DNA of 64,000 bases, taken from assembly GCF_001575205.1 (NCBI RefSeq), contig NZ_LSRE01000003.1, forward strand, positions 38,699 to 102,698. Direction: 5' to 3'. Every line of letters starts with the position of its first letter. Position 1 is the stretch's first letter. Both the position numbers and the translations under genes were made by a program. This document shows, piece by piece, positions 56,353 to 63,502 of this stretch. This stretch comes from Tsukamurella pseudospumae. GTDB taxonomy: Bacteria; Actinomycetota; Actinomycetes; Mycobacteriales; Mycobacteriaceae. Below the pieces are notes generated by a model. The model was not told the DNA's origin, ran no database searches, and was given only the letters and a program-made list of their open reading frames with translations.

Positions 56353-57849
56353 CTAAGTCTGACTCACCTCGAAGCGTGAACCCCCTCCCTCGCAGTAGCT
56401 CACAATCCCGGTGCGGTCGATCTCGCCGGCCGAGTTCCACATACAGAGGTAGATGCCGACGTCTGCGTAACTGCGGGCCTTGTTCGTCCCCTTGCCGTCA
56501 TAGAAGTCAGTCATAGTCTGACGCGCCGAAGCACAGGTCACGGACCCCTTGGTGACCGACAACGAGTACGAACCGGGAACCGTCGGGCGTGAATAGGTAC
56601 CGCACGCCTTCGGACCTGCAACAGTCGTCGTGGTCGGCACGGTCGTGGTAGATGTCGTCGTGGTGACCGCCGTGGTGGTTGTCACCGGCGGTGTCGTCGT
56701 CTCGCTCACCGACACCGTTGTTGGGACCAGTGGCACCGACGCAGTGGTCGTCGCTTGCGCAACGGGCGCCTTGTCCCCGCCCGACCGGCTCACGTAGACG
56801 CCGAGTCCCGTCGCCGCGACCGCCAGCACCGCCACGACCGCCGCGAGGATCGGCACCGTCCGCGACTTCGTGACCGGCTCAGCTACTGCAGCCCGCAAGT
56901 ACGTGGCGTCCCCGTCGCCGGCTGCCCCGGTCGCGGCGCGCGCCTCGGTGACCTCATCGGGCGCGATCTCCCGCTTCGGCACCGCCGGCACCACCATCGG
57001 GGCGACACCGCTGAGGTGCCCCTCAAAGGCGACGCGCAGAGCATCGCCGAACTCGGCGCAGCTCTGGAAACGGTCGCCAGGACGCTTCGCCAGCACCTTC
57101 GCGAAGACCACATCGAGCTCTGCCGGCAGCTGCGGCGCCACCTCGCTCATCGTCGGTGGCAACTGGGTCAGGTGCGCGCTCATCAGCGCGGTGATCGACT
57201 TCCCGGTGTAGGGCGGCAGACCAGTCAGCAGGTGGAATGCGGTGCACCCCAGCGAGTACACGTCCGCACGGTTGTCGAGGTCCTCCCCCTCGATCGCCTC
57301 CGGCGAGATGTACAACATCGTCCCGACCGTGATCCCCGTCGACGTCAGCGATGTCGACTCGCCCGCGGCCTTGGCGATGCCGAAGTCCGCGAGCTTGACC
57401 GCCTCCAGCTCACCGTCATCGACGCCGAGCAGGATGTTGGCGGGCTTGACGTCCCGGTGCGTGATCCGGCTCTTGCGCCATGCGTAATCGAGTGCCGCTC
57501 CTGCGCCCGCGACGAGCTCCAATGCCAGCGTCGGCTCGACGGCGCCGACCGCCTTCACGAGCTCAGCTGCGTCGGTACCTGCGACGTACTCCATCGTGAT
57601 CCACAGCCGGTCCTCGAACTGGCCGCGGTCATAGAGGGTGACGACGTTCGGATGAGACAGCTGCGCGAGCAGGTCCGCCTCGCGCCTGAACCGGGCCTTG
57701 AAGTCGTCGTTCCGGCTGACGCCGGCATCGAGGAGCTTGAGCGCGTCCTGACGAGGCAGTCGCGGGTGCTCGACCAGGAACACCTGCCCCATCCCTCCGG
57801 CGCCGAGTTGGCGGACGACCCGGTACTCGGCGATCTCGGTGAAGGACAT
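56353..57849 (-). CDS. Transmembrane Ser/Thr protein kinase (Pkn type)
   Basis: 498 residues from the ATG at 57847-57849; a longer frame to 57912 exists. The kinase domain (about 9-270) is complete: LGAGGMG, Lys38 in DALKLL, HRDVKPANIL (Asp133), DFGIAK (Asp155), GTMLYISPEA. A single helix (about 325-347) precedes a long Thr/Val-rich linker, and an outer domain of about 80 residues with four Cys (ACGTY, VTCAS, YLCMW, SYCEG). This outer domain is not PASTA. It is likely a sensor that signals through phosphorylation; targets are unknown. Nothing adjacent suggests a phosphatase. Confidence 0.9.
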   Translation of the reverse strand: MSFTEIAEYRVVRQLGAGGMGQVFLVEHPRLPRQDALKLLDAGVSRNDDFKARFRREADLLAQLSHPNVVTLYDRGQFEDRLWITMEYVAGTDAAELVKAVGAVEPTLALELVAGAGAALDYAWRKSRITHRDVKPANILLGVDDGELEAVKLADFGIAKAAGESTSLTSTGITVGTMLYISPEAIEGEDLDNRADVYSLGCTAFHLLTGLPPYTGKSITALMSAHLTQLPPTMSEVAPQLPAELDVVFAKVLAKRPGDRFQSCAEFGDALRVAFEGHLSGVAPMVVPAVPKREIAPDEVTEARAATGAAGDGDATYLRAAVAEPVTKSRTVPILAAVVAVLAVAATGLGVYVSRSGGDKAPVAQATTTASVPLVPTTVSVSETTTPPVTTTTAVTTTTSTTTVPTTTTVAGPKACGTYSRPTVPGSYSLSVTKGSVTCASARQTMTDFYDGKGTNKARSYADVGIYLCMWNSAGEIDRTGIVSYCEGGGSRFEVSQT

Positions 57850-57901
57850 GTGGGCGATTCTGACAGGTCGCTGAACGAGTTGAGCAAGGAGGGTTGGCAG
57901 G

Positions 57902-58285
57902 TCAGAAAGCATTTCGGCTAGAGAATTGTGGTGGTGGTCGAATTCCTTTCGTCGGCCGGCCCTTCCCGTCGAGGGTGACTATCGAGATGCCGAACTCCGC
58001 CAGGGTGGCGGCGAAGCGATCGGATCCGTGTCGCCTCCGCGCGGCACCGCGCGCAGCTGAGCCGCGGAGTTCAACGACAAGTCCGTGAGCTGCTTCCATG
58101 CCTGTCCGGCATCGGCAACCGCAGCGTCCCCGCTTCATCAATGTGGAGTACCGGACACCCACCGCCTCGATCTCGCCGAGCTGGACGGTCCACGAGGTGC
58201 CCGTGCGTGTCGGCGTCACCGTCACGGTGCCGACTTCGCAGTCGACGTCGACGAGGGCGTCGCGGTCGCCGTAGGTGATCGTCAT
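57902..58285 (-). CDS. Hypothetical protein
   Basis: 127 residues from an ATG. The N-terminal half has beta-rich sequence (VDCEVGTVTVTPTRTG, WTVQLGEIEAVGVRYS) that is reminiscent of DUF4429-type repeats, but I am not sure. The middle (RGRCGCRCRTG) is unusual. Another frame over the same stretch reads more naturally (GTLRLPMPD), so a frameshift is possible. It is just upstream of the kinase gene on the same strand. Confidence 0.45.
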   Translation of the reverse strand: MTITYGDRDALVDVDCEVGTVTVTPTRTGTSWTVQLGEIEAVGVRYSTLMKRGRCGCRCRTGMEAAHGLVVELRGSAARGAARRRHGSDRFAATLAEFGISIVTLDGKGRPTKGIRPPPQFSSRNAF

Positions 58286-58381
58286 GTGCGGATACTGTCA
58301 CGCACCGAGGATCCGGTCCCCGCCGAAATTCATCCGATCGGGGGACAGCGCCGGGCGCGGTGACGCTGGGAGCATCGGACG

Positions 58382-58984
58382 GTGAATACAACGTCGACGG
58401 CAGTCCCCCTACCAGCTTGGGTGGGCATTGTGCTGCTCCTGGGCCTGCCCCTGTCCGCCTGCGGCAGCCCCTCCCCGTCGGTGAGCCCTGCAACTACGTC
58501 GCCACCACCGGCACTCTCGTCCACGGCAGCGACGGAGCCAGCACCGTCATCACCAGCCGAGCATGCGTCTTCGTCGTCTCCGTCGTCGTCGCCGGTGAAC
58601 TCGGCATCACGTGCCGCTCCCAGCACGCCTGCCGGTCCCGCGATCTTGTCGATCGCCATCACGATCACCAGCCGCTACTCCGTGGGACCGGACCTCCTGC
58701 AAATGGGCGCCGAGGAGGGTGACGGGCCTGAGCCGCGAATCAGCGTTCGCTCGCGGGGCCAGAACGGAAACTTCGACAGTGGAGACTGTGCCATGGTCGT
58801 CGACGTCACGGGCCCCGCAGGGTTCAATGAACGCACGAGAGACAACGCTTGCACCTCGTCGAAGGCTGTCCTTCCGAAGCTCACGGTCCCGGGCAAGTAC
58901 ACCATCACGGCTACAGTCATCGCCCCCGGCGAGGCTCCCAAAACGCAGACCCACGACTTCCAGCTGATCGCGCACGGCGCCTGA
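58382..58984 (+). CDS. Lipoprotein, unknown function
   Basis: 200 residues from a GTG. A signal peptide with lipobox LSAC (Cys27) is followed by ~60 residues rich in Ser, Pro and Ala, then a globular part of ~110 residues with two Cys (GDCAMVV, DNACTSS), ending in beta-rich VPGKYTITATVIAPGEAP and HDFQLIAHGA. It is likely an exposed beta-sandwich protein. Its last 34 bases recur at 62167-62200, a sign that this locus was partly duplicated. Confidence 0.75.
   Translation: MNTTSTAVPLPAWVGIVLLLGLPLSACGSPSPSVSPATTSPPPALSSTAATEPAPSSPAEHASSSSPSSSPVNSASRAAPSTPAGPAILSIAITITSRYSVGPDLLQMGAEEGDGPEPRISVRSRGQNGNFDSGDCAMVVDVTGPAGFNERTRDNACTSSKAVLPKLTVPGKYTITATVIAPGEAPKTQTHDFQLIAHGA
58951..58984 (+). repeat. 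Repeat, left copy (3' end of lipoprotein gene)
   Basis: These 34 bases, encoding HDFQLIAHGA and the stop, match 62167-62200 at 33 of 34 positions in the same orientation. Confidence 0.85.
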
Positions 58985-59179
58985 CTGTGCCAGGTTCCGG
59001 CCCGGCTGCGGTGGTGATTCGGCAGGCTGTCGCGGGGCGAGGCGGATTCATCCGAACGGATGACGGACAAGGAAGCGCCCAGCGTTCTAGCGTCAGTACG
59101 AGCCAGATGACGCACGCCGACTCTGCGTAACGGCGGCGATGACGGCGAGCGCCGCCGGAACACGAGAGAGCAGGCGAGC

Positions 59180-59776
59180 ATGAGGGCACACTTGGCGATC
59201 ACTGCAGCCGGTCTCGCTGCGTCCCTGATGCTGACAGCATGCACGCAGGACGGCATCAACAGCTCGCACGCATCCGGATCAGCGGGCATCGGCGCCGCAG
59301 CTGAGACCGGTGTCCCGAAGACGTTCGAACTCACCCCATTCACTGGAGATTGCGCATCTCTCGGCGGAGCGCCCAATCCGACCTACGAGCAGCTATCTGC
59401 AGTCTGGGACAGGCTCGGTGCGCTCAACTTCCAGATCCTCGTGGTTCAGACCAACGTAATGCCTAGCGGCGTCACGGCTGCAGAGGCGGACTACATCCGA
59501 AACACGGCTCTTCAAGGCTGGCAACAAAAGCTAACGCCAGAGTGGAAAGCGGTGGTCGACGCCATTCCGGCCGGCGGTGTTGGCCGAGAGCGAGTCGTTG
59601 CGTGCGAACTCGGGAAGCAAGCAAGCGCGGGAGGTCACCCGGAACTCCTGAGCGCTATCGCGAAAGAACCGTACTACGCCCTCGCTACGAGTGGCTATCA
59701 CGCGTGCGTCACAACGAAGGACTACCCCGATGATTGGGGGAAACGGAGTCAGAAAGAGCTCTGCCCGCAGCAGTGA
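59180..59776 (+). CDS. Lipoprotein, unknown function
   Basis: 198 residues. A signal peptide with lipobox LTAC (Cys21) is followed by a ~30-residue polar linker and a helical domain with LSAVWDRLGALNFQILVV, ADYIRNTALQGWQQKLTP, and four more Cys (GDCASL, VACELG, HACVTT, ELCPQQ). Base composition is visibly lower in GC than the core genes, a sign of transfer. I recognise no family. It lies between two duplicated segments of the region. Confidence 0.72.
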   Translation: MRAHLAITAAGLAASLMLTACTQDGINSSHASGSAGIGAAAETGVPKTFELTPFTGDCASLGGAPNPTYEQLSAVWDRLGALNFQILVVQTNVMPSGVTAAEADYIRNTALQGWQQKLTPEWKAVVDAIPAGGVGRERVVACELGKQASAGGHPELLSAIAKEPYYALATSGYHACVTTKDYPDDWGKRSQKELCPQQ

Positions 59777-59867
59777 GACCGACCGCCGCCAGGCCGGCCC
59801 TGGTGGGGCCGTCGGTCGCAGGCTCGACGATCAAGGACCGCTCGCGATCGTCGAGCCCCCTTTACCC

Positions 59868-59962
59868 AGTCCGTCCACCAGCAGCCGCCCACTGCCCCTC
59901 GAAGACGTCGGGGCGCCGGACTGGGCGAGGTAGCGGCCGCCGAACCGCGAGCTGGGCGGTTT
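59868..59962 (-). pseudogene. Fragment of a DUF1330 gene (middle part)
   Basis: Read on the minus strand, TSYRDR and RFGGRYLAQSGAP match SYRDR and RFGGRYLARSGAP of the intact gene at 63044-63337, but in shifted frames and without start or end. The DNA of the middle part is closely similar to the intact copy (for example GCGAGGTAGCGGCCGCCGAAC). Confidence 0.75.
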
Positions 59963-60000
59963 CCGGTCGCGATACGACGTGAGGTCAGCGACTGTGCCTT

Positions 60001-61017
60001 TCACCCGGAGTCTCCGAGCGCGTGCTCAACCAGAACTGCGAAACCTAGATAGAGGTGCGTCAGGGCCAGTACCGAACTCAGGAACCCGTACAGGTGGTAC
60101 ACGCCGTTACCCTCATCGGACTGGATCTCCACCAGGTCGGCGGCCGAGTCGGTCACGTGCAGAAGGTCGGCGTAGAAGAACGTGGTGAACAGGTCGGACG
60201 GCTTCAGGTTGCCGTAGCTGATGATCGGAGGCTCGTACTCCATGGCATGGGCGGGCAGGAGCATGCTGCATACGACTGTGCTCAGCGTCCGGTTGAGCAA
60301 CGCCGCTCGGGCCTCCCGCCACTGTTTGACCACCGGGGCGAGATCAGGCCGGTCACGGACCAGCCTCATGATCGTCCCCGACGCGCTGGAGAATGCCGTG
60401 AGCTTGTCGCGCTCGTTGTTTAGCTGGCGGAATCGCGCGGCGAGGGCCACCATCTGCTCGTCGGGTGGGAATTCGACTCCCATCCACTGTTCCTGGACGC
60501 CCGCACGCGCAGTCCACTTCACCGTGAAGGCGCCTGTGAATGACAGCGCCGAGTAACCGGCGAGCTTGCGGCAAACCGTGGTGTAGTGGCACAGCTTCTC
60601 GCGGTCTTCGTCGGTGATTTCGTCGAGGGCGGGGAATTGTGCCGGGTCGGGTAACCGGAACGCGTAGGTCAGCTTCTCCCACACCACCTGGAAGGCCTCG
60701 GCTGCGGCGTCCGCTGCCAGCTCGGCGTGGGGTGGCTCGAACATCAGCTCCACAGGATGAACGGTGTCCTCCAGCGCGACAGTTTCAAGCTCGTAATCGA
60801 ACGGCGTGGCCCCCGCCACCTTGCGGGTGATCATCCGGCAGGAGGCGTTCATGTCGTCGGGCCCACTGTTGATCGTCAGGTACTGGCCATCCTCGAACAT
60901 CTGTGGCGACATCGGGGGCGCGCCGAGGTTCGCGCCCTGCGCCCCGGTGTGCCGGCGCGCCCGCCGTGCTTCTTCACGCTGGGCGAGCCGTCGAGCTGCG
61001 CGGTTCGAGTTCACCAT
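60001..61017 (-). CDS. Hypothetical protein
   Basis: 338 residues from the ATG at 61015-61017; the frame continues to 61197, across a broken DUF1330 copy, and the true start may lie further up. No recognised domain. A basic N-terminus (NSNRAARRLAQREEARRARR) is followed by a mixed alpha/beta part (TPFDYELETVALEDTVHPVE) and a helical C-terminus ending in a hydrophobic stretch (LYGFLSSVLALTHLYLGFAV) that could be a membrane helix. Nothing nearby explains its role. Confidence 0.6.
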   Translation of the reverse strand: MVNSNRAARRLAQREEARRARRHTGAQGANLGAPPMSPQMFEDGQYLTINSGPDDMNASCRMITRKVAGATPFDYELETVALEDTVHPVELMFEPPHAELAADAAAEAFQVVWEKLTYAFRLPDPAQFPALDEITDEDREKLCHYTTVCRKLAGYSALSFTGAFTVKWTARAGVQEQWMGVEFPPDEQMVALAARFRQLNNERDKLTAFSSASGTIMRLVRDRPDLAPVVKQWREARAALLNRTLSTVVCSMLLPAHAMEYEPPIISYGNLKPSDLFTTFFYADLLHVTDSAADLVEIQSDEGNGVYHLYGFLSSVLALTHLYLGFAVLVEHALGDSG

Positions 61018-61395
61018 GTCCGAAGCGTAGAACGCCACGACGTCGCCGGCGGCGTTCAGCTTGAGCTGCGAACACGACCAGCCCAGTGACGGGCCCACGG
61101 TGATCGTCTGCCGCACCTGGACCAGCAGCGCGGCCGGCGGGCCACTCGACCGCCGCCTGGGCGCACCTGGCGAGGGAGCGGCCATCGAACCGCGCAACAG
61201 TGGCGCCGGCGACGATGAGGTAGGCAGTCATGCGAGGCAGTGTGACAACTGTGAAGGCGAGTTGCTCAGCGGTACCCGAGCCAGGCGAGCGAGCGGGCGG
61301 GCGGGCGGGCGGCAACGTTGCAGCTGTGCGCGGCGCGGCGGACGATCCCGCTACGCAATGGTCAAACGGGTTCGGACACGTTTCGGACGCGTCGG
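61018..61395. other. Intergenic stretch with DUF1330 scar and short repeat
   Basis: No intact gene seen. It holds the DUF1330 remnant (61128-61231), a short tandem run of GGGC near 61297-61314, and CCCGAGCCAGGCGA (near 61275), which recurs near 62314 beside another DUF1330 remnant. Confidence 0.6.
61128..61231 (-). pseudogene. Fragment of a DUF1330 gene (5' part with internal deletion)
   Basis: From an ATG at 61229-61231 it reads MTAYLIV then TVARFDGRSLAR and EWPAG, matching MTAYLIV, TVARFGGRYLAR and EWAAD of the intact gene, with about 20 residues missing between the first two parts and a shift later. Confidence 0.78.
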
Positions 61396-62076
61396 TTACA
61401 GGCCGTATCCGTACGCGGCGAGCGCTCGACTGCAGGCTTCGTTGTATTCGCGAACGCGACGACGATGACGGATCATGAGGGCGGCCACGCATATCGACCA
61501 GGGGATGAAGATCAGTATCAGTAGAAGGGGAGCGATGACCTGGCCGTCGATCAACAGCAGTACGAACGCGATGGTGACCACGAGCATCGCAATGCCGTTG
61601 ATCACGAACGGCCGCTCAGAAGGCTGAGGCGGCAGTACTAGCGGTGCCGGCGGCGGAGTGGATCGCCGCGGAGTCTCCGGGGCGCGTTGTTGGGCGGGAC
61701 CGATCCCGCAGTTCGAGTTGAGGCGGAAGGCAGCCCGTCCGTTCTCGGGCTTGAGGTCACCGAGCGGCGAGTAGGTGAACAGCATGATGCCGACTTCGTC
61801 TGCGTAGTCGATCGAGTGGCGGGAGTACCCGGCCGCGCTGAAGAACAGCATCTCTCGGCCAGTGTCGGAACCACGAGCACCGTACAGCCGTTGCAGGGCT
61901 GGGCGGCCAGTCTGTGCCGACTCGTGCTTGACCTGGGCGACGGCGCCGCGGGCGATGACGTCGACTCCGCCATCGGGTCCAATCGGAGTCACCTCGGCGT
62001 CGGGGAAACCGAGCTCTAGGCGCATCCTGACCGCGGCATTGAGCTCGGCCTGGCGCGCGGACGTGATGCACTCCAT
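61396..62076 (-). CDS. Mrr-like restriction endonuclease domain fused to membrane helices
   Basis: 226 residues from an ATG. Residues 1-110 look like the Mrr/PD-(D/E)xK fold: GPDGGVDVIARGAVAQVKHE places Asp39 and Gln48-x-Lys50 as the active site, followed by LQRLYGARG and REMLFFSAAGYS, typical of Mrr catalytic domains. A Pro-rich linker (about 130-150) leads to two membrane helices (about 155-200), then a basic tail. Soluble Mrr nucleases cut modified DNA; a membrane-tied version could act on incoming DNA at the membrane. No methylase gene is near. Confidence 0.72.
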   Translation of the reverse strand: MECITSARQAELNAAVRMRLELGFPDAEVTPIGPDGGVDVIARGAVAQVKHESAQTGRPALQRLYGARGSDTGREMLFFSAAGYSRHSIDYADEVGIMLFTYSPLGDLKPENGRAAFRLNSNCGIGPAQQRAPETPRRSTPPPAPLVLPPQPSERPFVINGIAMLVVTIAFVLLLIDGQVIAPLLLILIFIPWSICVAALMIRHRRRVREYNEACSRALAAYGYGL

Positions 62077-62166
62077 CCTGGATAGATACCACCCTGGCCT
62101 GACACTCCGTGACAGTTCACGCCCCCTGTGCGGGTGTGCGATTCCACAGCTCGATTGTGGCGTGGC

Positions 62167-62200
62167 CCACGACTTCCAGCTGATCGCGCACGGCGTCTGA
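62167..62200 (+). repeat. Repeat, right copy (3' end of lipoprotein gene)
   Basis: Matches 58951-58984 at 33 of 34 bases; the encoded HDFQLIAHG ends in a stop, but no gene body precedes it. Confidence 0.85.
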
Positions 62201-62204
62201 CGAT

Positions 62205-62282
62205 CAGATTCCGACCCTCTCGCGGTACGAGGCGAGCTCAGCGGGCGAGCCGGTCGCGGTGACGGTCAGATAGGCGGGGCAT
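62205..62282 (-). pseudogene. Fragment of a DUF1330 gene (5' part)
   Basis: From 62282 on the minus strand the DNA matches the start of the intact gene with a one-base shift; TVTATGS and ELASYRERVGI correspond to TVTATGS and QLASYRDRVGV. It then ends at the lipoprotein repeat. Confidence 0.78.
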
Positions 62283-62442
62283 GCGTGGCAGACTCGCAGC
62301 TGGGGTCGGGCGCCCCGAGCCAGGCGACCGGGCGGCGATCGCGCGGCTGATGTTGTCAAATCGGCAGACGCTGCACCTGGTCGGGCAAGGTCGTCTACTC
62401 AGACGACAGACATGGTCGCTGGCATGGTGGAGGATGTCGCAC

Positions 62443-63030
62443 ATGGGACTCTGGGAAGACGCGCAGAACGAGTACCTCCCCGAGGACCACATCGCGGCGT
62501 TGGCACGACAGCAGCAGCAAGAGATCAGGGAGTTCGTCGAGGCGATGGGGCGCCTAGGTGTCGCGCCGGGCGAACATCAGCTGTACTTCAACAACCACCA
62601 GGCGGGCTCCGACGTAGCCGGACGCGACATTGCTATCAAGGGAGCCGCCATCACTGGCTGGTTGCTGGACATCTCAGTCGCGCGTGCGTTCCTCGTAGTG
62701 ACCCCCGAAGCGGAACTGTGCGACTGCCGCGGCCAACGCAAACCGAAGCGACACTTTGGCATCCGGGAGCCTGTGATCCCCCTTGTCCAGATCCTGCCAC
62801 GCAATGACCTAACGCAGATTCTCCGAGAGACGCTGGCTCGACAGATCCGCGCAACGAGTAGCTCGCGACCTGCTACACGCCTCGCCCCCGAACGGATTCG
62901 TGCGAAACAGGCGGAGCCCGACCTATTCGCCAAGCAGCGCGCCGACGCCAACAGCCTGCACGAACAGAAGCAGGCGGCTCGCGCAGATGCTGAGCGTGCG
63001 TGGCGGGAGAGACAGCAGCGGAAGGGATAG
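62443..63030 (+). CDS. Hypothetical protein
   Basis: 195 residues from an ATG at 62443 with GGAGG 9 bases upstream; an ATG at 62434 is in frame. No family recognised. The first ~30 residues are helical (EDHIAALARQQQQEIREFVE); a middle beta-type part follows (GWLLDISVARAFLVV, CDCRGQRKPKRHFGI), and the last ~60 residues are highly charged, probably a coiled coil (KQRADANSLHEQKQAARADA). Its base composition is lower in GC than the core genes. Confidence 0.65.
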   Translation: MGLWEDAQNEYLPEDHIAALARQQQQEIREFVEAMGRLGVAPGEHQLYFNNHQAGSDVAGRDIAIKGAAITGWLLDISVARAFLVVTPEAELCDCRGQRKPKRHFGIREPVIPLVQILPRNDLTQILRETLARQIRATSSSRPATRLAPERIRAKQAEPDLFAKQRADANSLHEQKQAARADAERAWRERQQRKG

Positions 63031-63043
63031 ACACTCGACGCCG

Positions 63044-63337
63044 CTACTCCAGCCCCTGCACCAGCAGCCGGACGCTGTCGGCGTTCTCAGTCCGCAGCGG
63101 CGCGATCGCCTGGTACTCGGGCGAGACGTTCCAGGCCCGCGCGGCCTCGAGGTCTGGGAACTCGACCAGCACCACCTGATCGGCCGCCCACTCCCCCTCG
63201 AGGACGTCGGGGGCGCCGGACCGGGCGAGGTAGCGGCCGCCGAACCTCGCGACGGTGACGCCGACCCGATCGCGGTACGACGCGAGTTGCTGTGCGGAGC
63301 CGGTCGCGGTGACGGTGACGATCAAGTAGGCGGTCAT
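63044..63337 (-). CDS. DUF1330 domain protein
   Basis: 97 residues from an ATG. A ferredoxin-like (dimeric alpha/beta-barrel) fold: MTAYLIVTVTATGSAQQLAS, RFGGRYLARSGAPDVLEG, VLVEFPDLEAARAWNVSPEY, then IAPLRTENADSVRLL. Function of the family is unknown. It is the only intact one of four copies in the last 4 kb. Confidence 0.88.
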   Translation of the reverse strand: MTAYLIVTVTATGSAQQLASYRDRVGVTVARFGGRYLARSGAPDVLEGEWAADQVVLVEFPDLEAARAWNVSPEYQAIAPLRTENADSVRLLVQGLE

Positions 63338-63370
63338 GGGGGCAGTCTCGCAGCTGGGTGGGTTGGGCGC

Positions 63371-63487
63371 TCAGCCCAGCGAGTCCAGCAGCTCCGGCAC
63401 CGAGGTCGCGACACGCTCCGCGCGGAACCTCGCGTCGGGCGGCAGCGCAGTCCGCATCTCCTCGGACGGCAACATAATGAGCGACAT
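63371..63487 (-). pseudogene. Remnant of an unknown gene cut by the IS end
   Basis: A 38-codon open piece reading MLPSEEMRTALPPDAR then RVATSVPELLDSLG ends with a stop at 63371. It looks like the C-terminal end of a larger protein whose upstream part was lost where the IS21-type element begins. I cannot name the family. Confidence 0.4.
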
Positions 63488-63502
63488 CGGATCAGTAGGC
63501 AC

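Larger units (their letters stand above)
62077..62442. other. Intergenic stretch with repeats
   Basis: No intact gene seen. It contains the duplicated lipoprotein 3' end (62167-62200) followed directly by a DUF1330 remnant (62205-62282), an arrangement that looks like an older junction. After it comes a leader of about 160 bases without recognised features. Confidence 0.6.
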
